A stretch of DNA of 64,000 nt, taken from NCBI GenBank assembly GCA_963693285.1, contig OY848931.1:687001-751000 (forward strand), written 5' to 3'. The notes below the pieces were generated by a model that searched no databases, had not been told where the DNA came from, and saw only the letters and a list, made by a program, of their open reading frames with translations. Below, piece after piece: positions 24,749 to 35,800 of the stretch (its first letter is position 1; every line of letters starts with the position of its first letter). A program made the translations under genes and the position numbers. Source of the DNA: Xestospongia muta. Its lineage: Eukaryota > Porifera > Demospongiae > Haplosclerida > Petrosiidae.

Positions 24749-27086
24749 TTTAATCATAATTAACTCACTTGTTGCAAATTAGAAATATCCATATTTTGAA
24801 GCACAGTTGCTGTCAAGTATAATTCTTGTACTTGTAATTCTCTACAATAAATCCCATCATCTCTCTGTTCTATTATGTGTTTGTTTCCATGGTAGGATAC
24901 CATACTTGATGGACATTGCCTCTGTATGTGCTCTAAAGCAACTGTGTCCTGTAATATAGGCTAATAGAATTATGAATAATCTATTATTAAACAAACCTGT
25001 GTCTTTAAGCAGTGTTGAAGAACATCTATCCCAATGGAAGAGAAGAAATTCTGAATATAATCATCTTTTAAGTGAAAAGAGTGAAATGATTTCAAAATAT
25101 CTGGGAATTGGTGAATAGCTACTTCCAAGTAAGGCAGAGGGTCTGCACAAGGAGGTCCAAATATGATACATGCTACATTCTGAAGTAGAATATTAGTATT
25201 AAAAAATGGTGAACTCCATAGCTTTGCTGTAATGGAACAAGCTAGTAGACCTCCAAATGAAAAGCCTAATAAATTTAATATAATAATTTCAACACTTCAT
25301 TTCATTTTCTACCTGTAAATATCAGTCGCTTGCCTTGATACAATAACTCACAGAAATACCTTATTGGTACTTTTTTCTCTTCTGCTACACAGTTATCTAG
25401 GCCTTTTCTTATTACATCAATATTAAATGACGTGTACACAACATTTCCTTGCTGTGCTATAAACATCTTATGTCGATCAGATACTGACAGAGACATTTCA
25501 TTAAATGAGTGTCTGTGCAAGTAGTCATCTTTTAGATGAGGTTGTGAGACAAATAAGGAACACAGACTAGCATGATAAACTGTATCTTTGGAGAATAGAA
25601 GAGATGGTGACTCAGATTCAACTAGGTCTTCATCGTTTGGCTCATCAGGACAACTGTCATTTTGATCTAATTCCTTAGTAATCTCATCCAGTTTATCATA
25701 ACACCAATCATTGATATCCATTGGAATAAGTGCATTCATTGTAAGATCATTCAACTGTTTTGTTAATGTCTCCTTCAATAGTCCTTCCTCCAGTTTCTGA
25801 CGAACATGGCTCTCAATATGAGCTTTGATGTGGTTGAGAGTTGCAAGACTATCAAAACCAGACCTATTCAGGTCATTGGAATATACTTGAAGTGCACCAG
25901 CCAACTGACACAAGTGTGGATTAGAGAAGATATCATAAGGTTGCTCTGTGGTTAGAAAACAACATGTGAAAGTAGATAGTACATAAATTCTGTTTACCCA
26001 AATAACGGATATGTTTATGTTAAGAGCTGCTTTAAAACCAGCCCAATTTAAATCTGGCCTGGCCCACTTTTTAATGATGACAATTCCACCCATGTAGAAA
26101 ATAGGGTTATCTATATTATAATTACATAAATACTTTTAGTTTAGTTGTTACTTGTTTGCAATAAATGCAAGTTATTTTAGTATTAGCTATGGAATAGTAT
26201 TTTTAGTTATAGCTATTTTAGCTGGCCTGAGATAGATTGTACATGCTCTAGATGTGGCTATGATATGATTTAATCTATATAATTCAAGAGGAGTGGATAG
26301 AGTGGTTAGCCATTCCCTGTCCATTCTTGTCTGTCTTATCTGTTATTACAGTGATGGTTGAAACCACAATAACTGGTTTACATGGTAGTTTCTTGTAGTA
26401 AATGGCTGCAAGTTGGCTAGAATATATGGGATGTACTATAGCTCTATACATTAAAACTATAACTACAACCCACATCAACTATAATTGTGAGCTAAACAGA
26501 AAGGATTAATGTTGAAACAAAAGTTTGCATTGTATATTATTCTTTTGACTTTGCTTAAAAGTCAAGTAAGTTATTCCACTAAAGCTGTTTATTTCCCTTA
26601 GAAGAGAAACTGAACACAACTAATATAATAAGCAATTAAACAAAATTTATATACTTCCTATATGTACATATACATGTGTAAAGAGGTGATTGCTTACCTT
26701 GTGTTTCACTGTCTTCTTCTGTAGGTTTAGCTATATAGAAAAGTAAATAATTAATGTGACGAAATGAATACTGCTACCTCACCATACTCCTCCTCAATAT
26801 TCTCTGCCACAAACTTTAAAGGAGTATACTTCTTAAATACATTTAAAATCTGTTGAAACACTTTAGGGTCACGATTTTGATGAACTTCAATATAAGCTTG
26901 TACTGCCTTTAGTAAGCAGTCAACGGGATATTCATCCTTCTGAACTTTAACTAACGTTCTCTCATCAATAACTTCAATTGAGAGGAGATCATTAGCAACA
27001 TCCAAAGGATAAAGCATTGCTTTCTTGATATACAATAGATGTTTGATAAAGAGGGATGCTTCTTTGGCAAAAATACACTCAGACAT
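21203..27086 (-). CDS. Gene N2: CARD-lipase-beta-sandwich-GTPase-Death protein, no MED25 block
   Basis: Exons 27086-26783, 26730-26698, 25945-25313, 25265-24997, 24948-24769, 24705-24286, 24113-22485, 22432-22248, 22189-22000, 21949-21730, 21676-21626 and 21576-21203 join in phase to 1495 aa. The CARD-like fold is at residues 1-101. The lipase-3-like fold (about 113-413) has GFSFGG near 324. A beta-sandwich (LAVVINGDNLWFC, about 474-613) follows, then a long helical region. The P-loop GTPase has GLVNSGKS at about 1139-1146, DFPG at about 1186 and TCAD at about 1246-1249. The Death domain is about 1405-1495. This copy shows the basic family architecture. Lipase catalytic Ser is present; a catalytic His is not evident. 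The role is probably cytosolic signalling or defence (inference). Confidence 0.72.
24708..24748. repeat. (ATA)n microsatellite in N2 intron
   Basis: About 13 ATA/TAA units lie in the 63-bp intron between the exons at 24769 and 24705, very close to the 3' splice site. Confidence 0.9.
25946..26697 (-). other. Intron 2 of N2
   Basis: This 752-bp intron separates the CARD and lipase exons. A 64-codon open stretch at 26284-26478 is shared with the broken copy at 20170-20364, but only through the segmental duplication. It has no recognisable domain and is not called a gene. Confidence 0.6.
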
Positions 27087-27270
27087 ACCTGAACGAGTTT
27101 CTAGAACAAACCCAACAAGTTGACAAAGTGGGCGAAACTCTTATCTCATAAATTTTATTCTGCTATTAAAGTTATTATTAAAATATTTATGAAAACAATA
27201 CAAATGTTCAGTCTCTACTTTCTAACTAATTATGTTTCATTTAATTTAATTAAAAGTTCGTTCAAATAAT

Positions 27271-30200
27271 TCAAGCATTGATAGACTCAGTAACCTCATG
27301 TTCTTGAGACTGAGGTACTACAGTGGTAGCAACAGGATCAGCCGTGGTGAGATCCTCCTTAGTTGGCTCGTTACCACAGCTATTATTGCTTGAAGTGGAC
27401 TGAAACAATGGATTACGTGCAGCCAACACTGATACATCATGTCCAGGGGACACAGGAGGTATAGTAAAGGTCTGAGGGGGTGGAGTCATTGGTGGTGGAG
27501 ATATAGGCACTGGAAATGTGGTCACTGGAGGGATAGCCAAAGGTAGAGTTGATACTGGAGGAATTGGAGATGTTGATGACATAACAGACCTCGGTGGAAT
27601 TGGTGGAGGGTCTGGGGAACCTTTTCCAACAAATTTGACCTGACGAGATTGTTTAGATGTTCCAGTTGCAGAAGCAGAAAGGGTTGTATCTTGAGGCTCC
27701 TCAAGAGGTATAGGAGGTGGGGGTTTGTAGGTTTTGGGATGAGTAACAGGAGGTAGACGAGGAGAAACCCCCATTTGATTAGCATCTGGATTAGTATGGA
27801 TGTCAGCAGTGACTGTTGTGGATGAATGAGGATATGTGGTCACCGATGATTGTTGATGGTGTGATTGAACTGGAGCTATCTTGTATTCTTCTGGTCCCTT
27901 AGAGGTTATCGGAAAAGGAGGAGGAGGGGTTGACCCTGAAGACAAGGTATCTGATTGACTTATGTTTAAGTTAGGGTTAGTAGCAGTGATGACAGGTTTA
28001 ACATTTAATTCTTTTGGTCTGACATAAGTATTCTTAGTTGCTTGTTTTTCCTTCTTTCTCTCTTTTATACCACTCACATTATTCAACTGAGATGCTGGAA
28101 GGTTATTAGGTTTGGAGGAAACAGGTCTAGGAAGAGAGTTAGGTGTAAACCCAAGTCTCTTAGCACTAACATCATCCTCATTAAAAGTTGTCTATAAAGA
28201 GAGATACATCATATACAGCACACATAGACACATTAGCATATACTGACCTTTTTGTAAAGAGGGTTCTTGACCATCATAGTAGAGACTTGTTTATATTCAC
28301 GACCAATTGAGTTGCTATAAATTTAGAGTCAGTTACTAAATAGTTTGTAATTTAATATTTACTTACTATTTTATATAAAGTGCAATCAAAATAATAACAA
28401 CAACAATAACAGCTAAAAATAAGACACATATTAGGACCAAGATAGTTAGTTCACCTATGAGGAAGAACAAGAGAGAAATAGATAAGAGAGAAAGAAAGAG
28501 TGAGAATCTTTTAATAATTGTATGATATTCTTTACTTACCAGTAGTAAATATACCAACCAATTCTTTATCACTAGTGAGATGGGAAAAAGGAACATTACA
28601 AATAAAACATGTAATATTACATGTACATACCTTAGACTAATGGATGGACCGAGATATGGTGTGTCTGTACTAGAAATAGTGGGTGGAGTAGTAGGTGTGG
28701 AAGTAGGTGGAGTCACAGAAATTGAAGGAGTCAATGAAGTGGACTCAATATCATGAATTAAACCAACTACAACCAGACAGTGACTACATATTCAATGTAA
28801 TATTTACTAACTATATTCATGGCAACTGTTGCCATGGTTATCAGGACAGGCACACTTGAATAGAACAGATGATAACGGGAGACATAAGTAACTACAGTTG
28901 CTATGACTACATGAGGACCCACGAGCCTGACCTAATTAAGGTAGAATAGTATCGCAGTTAAAAAAATTGATAACATACCTGTGATCTTGTCTCTAGAGAC
29001 AATGGTCAGTCCTCTAGCTTTCCCTGCTCCCTCGTTAGAGTATATCGTATATCCTCTGTTAGATATATGTTTATTAGCACGCACAATTTGACCATATGTG
29101 TCATTACTCCAAAATATAACATTACCGTATACAGCAACGCCTAGTGGATTATGAATATTGTTACCAACAGTTTGACGTATGCTTCCATTGAGTGATATCC
29201 TTTCCAATGTTCCATTGAACCTGTCAGTCCAGTAAATCCAGTTATCTACCACATCAAGTGCTAATTGTACTGGATGTAAGTTGGGATCTTGAACTAGGAC
29301 AGTTTGATTAGTACCATCCAAACTAGCTTGTTTAATTTGAGGAGGACTACTTCCAGTGTCAATCCAAAACATTAAACTATAAAGAAATATATTAAATAAT
29401 AATATAATACCAACATATTACTGACCCTTGTTTAGAATAAACCATGATACTAGTTGGACGAGTTAAACCAGTTTTGACTAGAACTTTCTGGAACTTTCCA
29501 TTGATACTAACAACTTGAATACTTGGACCAGCAGAGTCAACATAATACACATTACCAGTAGTCCAATCTACGCTAAGTCCTTGAGGACTACCAGCTGTAT
29601 CAATGAAATGTTTAACATTGGAGCCATTCAAAGTTGACATCATAATTGATTTTTTAATTGGATCACTCCATAGTATGCTACCGTTGTCATGGGAATGGAG
29701 GAAATAATCTATGTAGCATATATTTCGGAGGTTAGGAACAACAGGAACATCAAGAAAATCTTGTACATCAAGAGACACTCGACGAATTGAAGTAGTTGTA
29801 GAGAACAGCAAATAGAGAGACGGCACTGTAAAAGAGAATGAATGATATGAACTAAAAACAAGTTTATACAACTGGTATTACCTGATGGACAGGATCTTTG
29901 ATCTTGATTTAGTGCTATACCAGTAGGACATGCACATTTGTGACCGTCGACGTCCAAATTTGGTAAACAGAGATGTGTACAAAAATTATTACTAATATCA
30001 CAGGAATATTGCAGACCACCTAATAAAAAAGAATAAAGTTACAAATGAGTGAGAGAGAGAGAACCTCTTTGCAGCCATTCATTTCTCCTAACAATCTTCA
30101 AATCATTAATCAAATTCAGAGTTCCGACCAACTCAGTACGACCATTGCCATTATTCTTATCAGCTCTGTACAACACCCCAGTATTACGATCCACCCAATA

Positions 30201-32266
30201 CAGGTATGTATCATCAACAGCCACACCCTTTGGGTACTCAGAATTAACAATTAGCTTACGATCTTTCCCATTTTTATTGTATGATCGGATTTGTCCTTCT
30301 GCTGAGTCAGCAATAAATAATCTTCCATCTTTTCTATCTACAGTGAAGGATATGGGAAGGGTGATATCGGGAGCGCTGATAATAACATTAGGATGTGTTC
30401 CATCCATATAAGCACTTATGATACGAGGAGAAATTGATGTTGACCAGAAAATCAGACTAAGAGTAGAGAAAGAGGCATAAGTTAAAAAGACACATAAAGA
30501 TATCAAGAGTGCTGGCAAGAGAGCAATACATTAATTGTTTAAAATTGACTTATAATATAATCATAATTATATTAAAAAAATATATGAAATATAAATATAT
30601 TTAGTAGAACATGAAATATACAATTATGCATATTAATATCAAGCAGTATAGGTACAATTGAGAAGTAAAACTTACAATGATAGACATCTTCTATACGAGG
30701 CAATGAAACACAAGGTGGTCCAAACATGATACATGCTACATTTTTAAGTAGAATGTCAGCATTGAAATATGGCAAATTCCATAAATTAGATGCAATAGAG
30801 TAAGCTAGCAGACCTCCAAATGAAAACCCTATTTTACTTATTGATACGTCGAATTTTTGTAATATTTTTTTACCAGTAAAAACCAGTTGTTTGCCTTGAT
30901 ATAGTAATTTACAAAAATACCTCATTGAAAGCTTTTTCTCTTCTATAAGGATTTCATCTGTTTCTGTTGAATGCAATACTCATTGATGTACAATAATCAT
31001 AAATAACATACCTCTACTGAGTAGATTAGTTTCCTTAAAATTCTCAAAACAAGTGTACACAATATTTCCTTGTTGTGCTATAAATATCTTATGTTGATCA
31101 GACACTGATAAAGAGACTTCATTGAATGAGTGTCCACACATTGACAGGCAGTCATCTTTTGGGTGTGTTCGTGAAATAAAGAAGGCACAGAGACTGGCAT
31201 GATAAACTGTATCTTTAGAGAAGAGAGGTGGGAGCTCAGGTTCACTATAACCAACAGTATGTTCATCTTTACTACCACCATTACGATCTAATTCCTTAGC
31301 AATCTCATCAAGTTTATTGTAACACCAGTCGTTAATATCCGTAGGAATAAGTGCATTCATTGTAAGACCATTCAAATGCTTCATCACTTCATATTTTGGC
31401 AAGCCATCTTCTAATTTTGTACGAATGTGGGTTTCAATACGAGCTCTGATGTAGTTCAGTGTTGTTTGAGTATCTAGTCCAGACTCATTCAAGTCACTGG
31501 AGTATACTTGAAGTGCATAAGCTAACTTTGATAAGTGAGGATCAGAGAAAACATCATACATTTCTTCAAAATTAGTGTCTATAATTGGAATGTTACTACA
31601 AATAGACTACATACATACATAACTTTACCTTGACCTTCTTGGCATAACGTCTTGTGTTTTGGTTCAGTTTGAGTTTCAAGTGTCATTCCATGTAATTCCA
31701 TGTTACTCGTTGACTTTATATTTGTTACCTGTGGCTGTGGATTTTTATGAACACCACCATTAAGTTCTACATAACTGAAATAACAATTTTATTCAATTGA
31801 ATATGAGAATATACCTTGAGTCATCTGCCTGTTGTCTTCAATGGTTTGTTGTTTCACATCAGGACTTTTAAGATCATCTCTTTCTGTACCTGGACAAAAT
31901 GTAAGTGAAGGTATTATCTTTAGCCTGCTGCTTACCATAATACTCTTTTTCTATTTCTTCTACAACAAAGTCTAAAGGAATGTAATTTTTGAATATAACT
32001 AAAATCTTTTCAAACTCCTTTATTAATTTCAGACCACGTTTTCGTTGACTTTTTACTATGATGTAAACCTCTACTGCATTAACTAAGATACTGGCCTGCC
32101 CATCTTTGGATGTCTTAATTTTTTGTAGTGTGAGTTCATCAATAATCTGACTTGAGCAAAGCTTGTCAGCCAGATCCACTGGATGGAGTATGGCTCCCTT
32201 TAATTCTGTGGAATACTTTTTAAATAGAACAGCTTCTCTGCTTTCCTTTATCTCATCCGTGACCAT
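27271..32266 (-). CDS. Gene R1: predicted CARD-lipase-YWTD/EGF transmembrane receptor
   Basis: Sixteen exons join in phase to 1366 aa: 32266-31936, 31889-31815, 31766-31629, 31578-31012, 30963-30874, 30828-30676, 30511-30065, 30019-29882, 29825-29426, 29376-28979, 28931-28812, 28766-28631, 28571-28540, 28454-28367, 28314-28248 and 28191-27271. CARD-like fold 1-110. The lipase-like part has GFSFGG and stops at FGPPC. Hydrophobic segment about 452-473, YWTD repeats, LRP-type EGF (CTHLCLPN, CACPTG), a second YWTD block (LMFWIDTG, WIYWTDRFNG), EGF (CSYLCLP, CACPDNHG) and a Thr/Pro stalk follow. TM about 1010-1034. The tail has NPLY (about 1055), PPPIPPR and NPLF (about 1320). The receptor exon at 30511 has no ATG in its frame, so it needs an upstream exon. 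The alternative is an unseen signal-peptide exon. Confidence 0.6.
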
Positions 32267-32810
32267 ACAGATCTATATGATCCACCCCTTAATATAAACT
32301 ATAAAGTTATTAACTGGAGTACTGATTATTTAACTATTACTACTAGTAATATAATCCCAGTTATTTGTCAGCTTACCACTTAGCGTGAAAACCAAGTCAC
32401 ACAGTTATTATTACATATATACACATAATATCATCTAATAGATTGATAATTCACTATTGTATAGCAAGTTCAATCTTAAAGATTATAGTCTACAATTTTT
32501 GAGCTAATGTATTGATGCTGTCTATATTAATATATATAATAATTATACTCTTTCCCAAGAAGAATATGTGTTATATGATTTTGTAGCTAGCTCTTTTCTT
32601 GAATTTCATTGATCAATCTCCCTGGATGTACATGTGTATGAAGGTAGTTCCATTTGTTCTCTGACTAAGTTGACCTCTCTTCAATATCAATCATCCATAT
32701 AAAAACTATTCTTTCAAACTATATTAAAAGTATTAGCAAAACTAGTTGTTAAGATAATGAAGGTACAAGTAATTATAAAGTGTATAAAATTGTAGTATAC
32801 TAATTAATTT
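32267..32810. other. Intergenic gap between N3 and R1
   Basis: This 544-bp AT-rich interval between the N3 stop and the R1 ATG should hold the R1 promoter and N3 3' UTR. No gene is visible. It is repeated at 47023-47566 and, more diverged, at 61704-62268. Confidence 0.6.
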
Positions 32811-35800
32811 CTACTTGTTTGTAGAGAGACCTAGATGTTCACGTATTTCATCAGCTTTTGCCTTATTGTCAATGATACGGCCTTCCATGGCAATAATCAC
32901 AGTCTCCCAGGTGATAGGAGATGACTTTTTATTTATCCAACGTCTAATTACTTTAGATAGCTTAGTGGTATTGCTATCCTTTTCTTTTTGCAAACCCTCC
33001 AAAAAATTACTATCAACTCCAAGGGCTAAACCTACTTCTTGCCACATGTTGTCAATATCAGCTAATAGATCAAGTAGCTCATGTTTATTGGGGGCCTCTT
33101 TTAAGACATCAATGTTTGCAGAAGGTTTAGTCATATGACTCATTTTTGGTTTCTTGCTTGCATTATCTCCAGAGTTATTACTACTAAGAGACTTTTCAGT
33201 TTTTCGTTTAGTACCAGCTTCTAAAAGAAGATAAGGAAATGAATGAACATTCATTTATAAGAGAGTACTTTGTCTATAATTTTGACTGGACAACTGAACT
33301 GATGTTTGATCATGTGCACTTTCTATAGAAAAGAGACATTTATATATCATGTGATGATGTATTTGATGTACTGACTTTCAAGAAATTTGTCCAGCTTATC
33401 AGCTAAATCTTTCTGCTGGATATTGCATGCTAACACTTCTTTTATCCATAGTCCAATATCTTCAGGAGTGAATATACCAGCATTCCTCATTGATTCTCTT
33501 CCCTCTTTATTATTTAGAGGAGAGTGTCTTCCTTGACTCAAAGAACAAAACTTTATTTTACAGTTGTGTGATCTAGGAGTATCACCTATTATTGTCTAAA
33601 TAATAATGAAAATGATTATTATGACATGAACACCTTACTTGTAATTCATCTTCAAACTGCATTTTCAACATGGGAAGTTTATGATCAGGACAAGTTGGTA
33701 TCATGTCATTTTCGCATTTCTCTTCATACAATCCATCAGCACGAGTCAAGCATACTAAAATAGGGACTGAGATAAAATCATTTTCAAAACTTTTCATCCA
33801 CTCCTCAGCAGAGGCAGTATGAAATCTCCTTGAATAGAAAACATTAATAAAATTATTTAGTAGATGTAAATCTTACTCATATCCACAAACAAATATCACA
33901 ATTTGTGCTAAACCAACCAACAGTTTAGCTAGACCTCCAATGGATTCGTCTCTGTCATCTACTCCAGGAAAATCAATCACGCTTAATCCCTCTACAGAGT
34001 CATCCAAATTATAAATAAAAGGTACTGTTGTACGTGCTGACTGAATAGTACCTTGTACTGTCTATAAAATGAAACAAATAATTTGTTATACATAAATAAA
34101 TTATTACTTACTTGTCTTCCAAAGACTTTATTCACTAGTGTTGATTTCCCTGAGTTGACAAGTCCTATCACACCTACTGTAGTATAGCTTGCTAGACTCT
34201 CTCGAAGCTGATAAATATTCAATGCCCAAATAAGCCAATGAGCAAGAAGAGGTTGGTATGGTTTAGGAACAAGAGCAAGAGCAGTTTCTTTAAACTGTAC
34301 ATCCCAGTTATTAATAATGGTTTGGACATGGGTAGAAGTGGTAATATCTCGCTTTTTACAAATGTCAGCTAACTCTCGTTCCAGAGAGTAACTGATGTAT
34401 TGACTACTACATGTTACTGTCTTATTCATCACTTGTAATAAGAATTGTAGTTTAGCATTATAACCTGTTAGTTGTTCTAGCATTTTGTCTCCTGTATCAT
34501 TACTGAGAATCCCTTCGATAAATTTAGTTATCTGTATAAGAATTGCCTGATTTTGTTGAGAAGATAAGATGTTAGCAATATCTTTCCCATCAAGAGCAAA
34601 CAGAGCCCATACACCTACAGCACCAGAACTATCAGTTTGTAGAGCTTTGGCAGTATCTCGAGGATTGTTAACTAATGGAACTCGGATTTGCTGTTCCATA
34701 AATCCTCCTAACATAGTAACACAAGGGTTCAAATGGTTTTCAATGACATTATTGACTTTTTTAAGCATATCACAATTTCCTGTAGCTATACTTCCCAGCT
34801 TTACATCTTTGTGTCCTTTTGAAAGGGAAGAAAGATCTTGTCTAGCCTTACGTAAGATTTGTGGTAATGGTGTTAATGCACTAACAGCTGTATTGCAAGA
34901 TAATGCTTTCGAGATTGGGTATGCCTCTCCTATATTACAACCACTGATTAGAGTGAGGGCATGATGTTGACTAAGTTTCTTAACCTCAGAGTCAACAGTT
35001 CGAGAGAGAGATTTAAAGGCAGCCACAATTGAGTTTGTGTCTGGAAATTGTGAAAGTAGAATTTTTTCATCAACTTTCTTATGAATTGAAGATTTGGGGT
35101 GGGGTTGATCACAGATTCTCTGGTCTCTGACACCATTTTGATACTCTAATGGATTACAATAAATACCATGTTCTTCATTTGTATCATTCTCATTGTCATC
35201 ATCATTTGATAATCTATGCCTCTTAACTCTCTCTACATACAACGTATGTCCCCTGGTGGCTTGAATATGCTCTTCAAGCCTGTTTGTTCCTTCCTTACAA
35301 CCTCTAGCCATTAACTTAGATACTGGGAGTGATGATGTATGAGCTACACTTAATATAGCTTGAGCACATTTGCAACCTGTAGCAAGAGTAGTGCAACCTG
35401 CAATAGCAAAACCTATGCTCTCTATAGGAACAATACGTGCAGCCTCTTGTAGAAACTTGATAATGAAATTAAAACGTTTAGTCATTTTACCAGCTTGTAC
35501 AGATGGAGACTGTTCAAGTAGAGCACTGAGAAAGGATAATGAAATAATTTGACTTGGAGTTTGCTTAGCAAGTTGACTCTGACGAAATGATATTGGATTT
35601 GGTTCCTACAGAGATAAATGATATGATTTATTAATTACAATTGACCAACTCACATTATAAACCACAGGAATATATTGGGAGAAGGTATTAGCAAACCTGC
35701 TGTAAACTGTCACATTAACAACATCTGCATCAATATCTCCATAACTAAATGTGGCACTAACACTATGATTATAACAAATTTGTTTTTCAGTAATATGTTC

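Noticed and set aside
26284..26478. 64-codon frame MMWVV... also present at 20170-20364
   Set aside because: It lies in an N2 intron; its conservation is explained by the segmental duplication, and no domain is recognisable.
30045..30411. Plus-strand frames opposite the first YWTD exon (also 44801-45167)
   Set aside because: They are shadows of the receptor exon; the minus strand gives YWTD repeats with in-frame splice sites.
34569..34964. Plus-strand frames opposite the GTPase exon (also 9779, 22840, 49325)
   Set aside because: They mirror the well-supported minus-strand GTPase exon and appear only because that exon is conserved.
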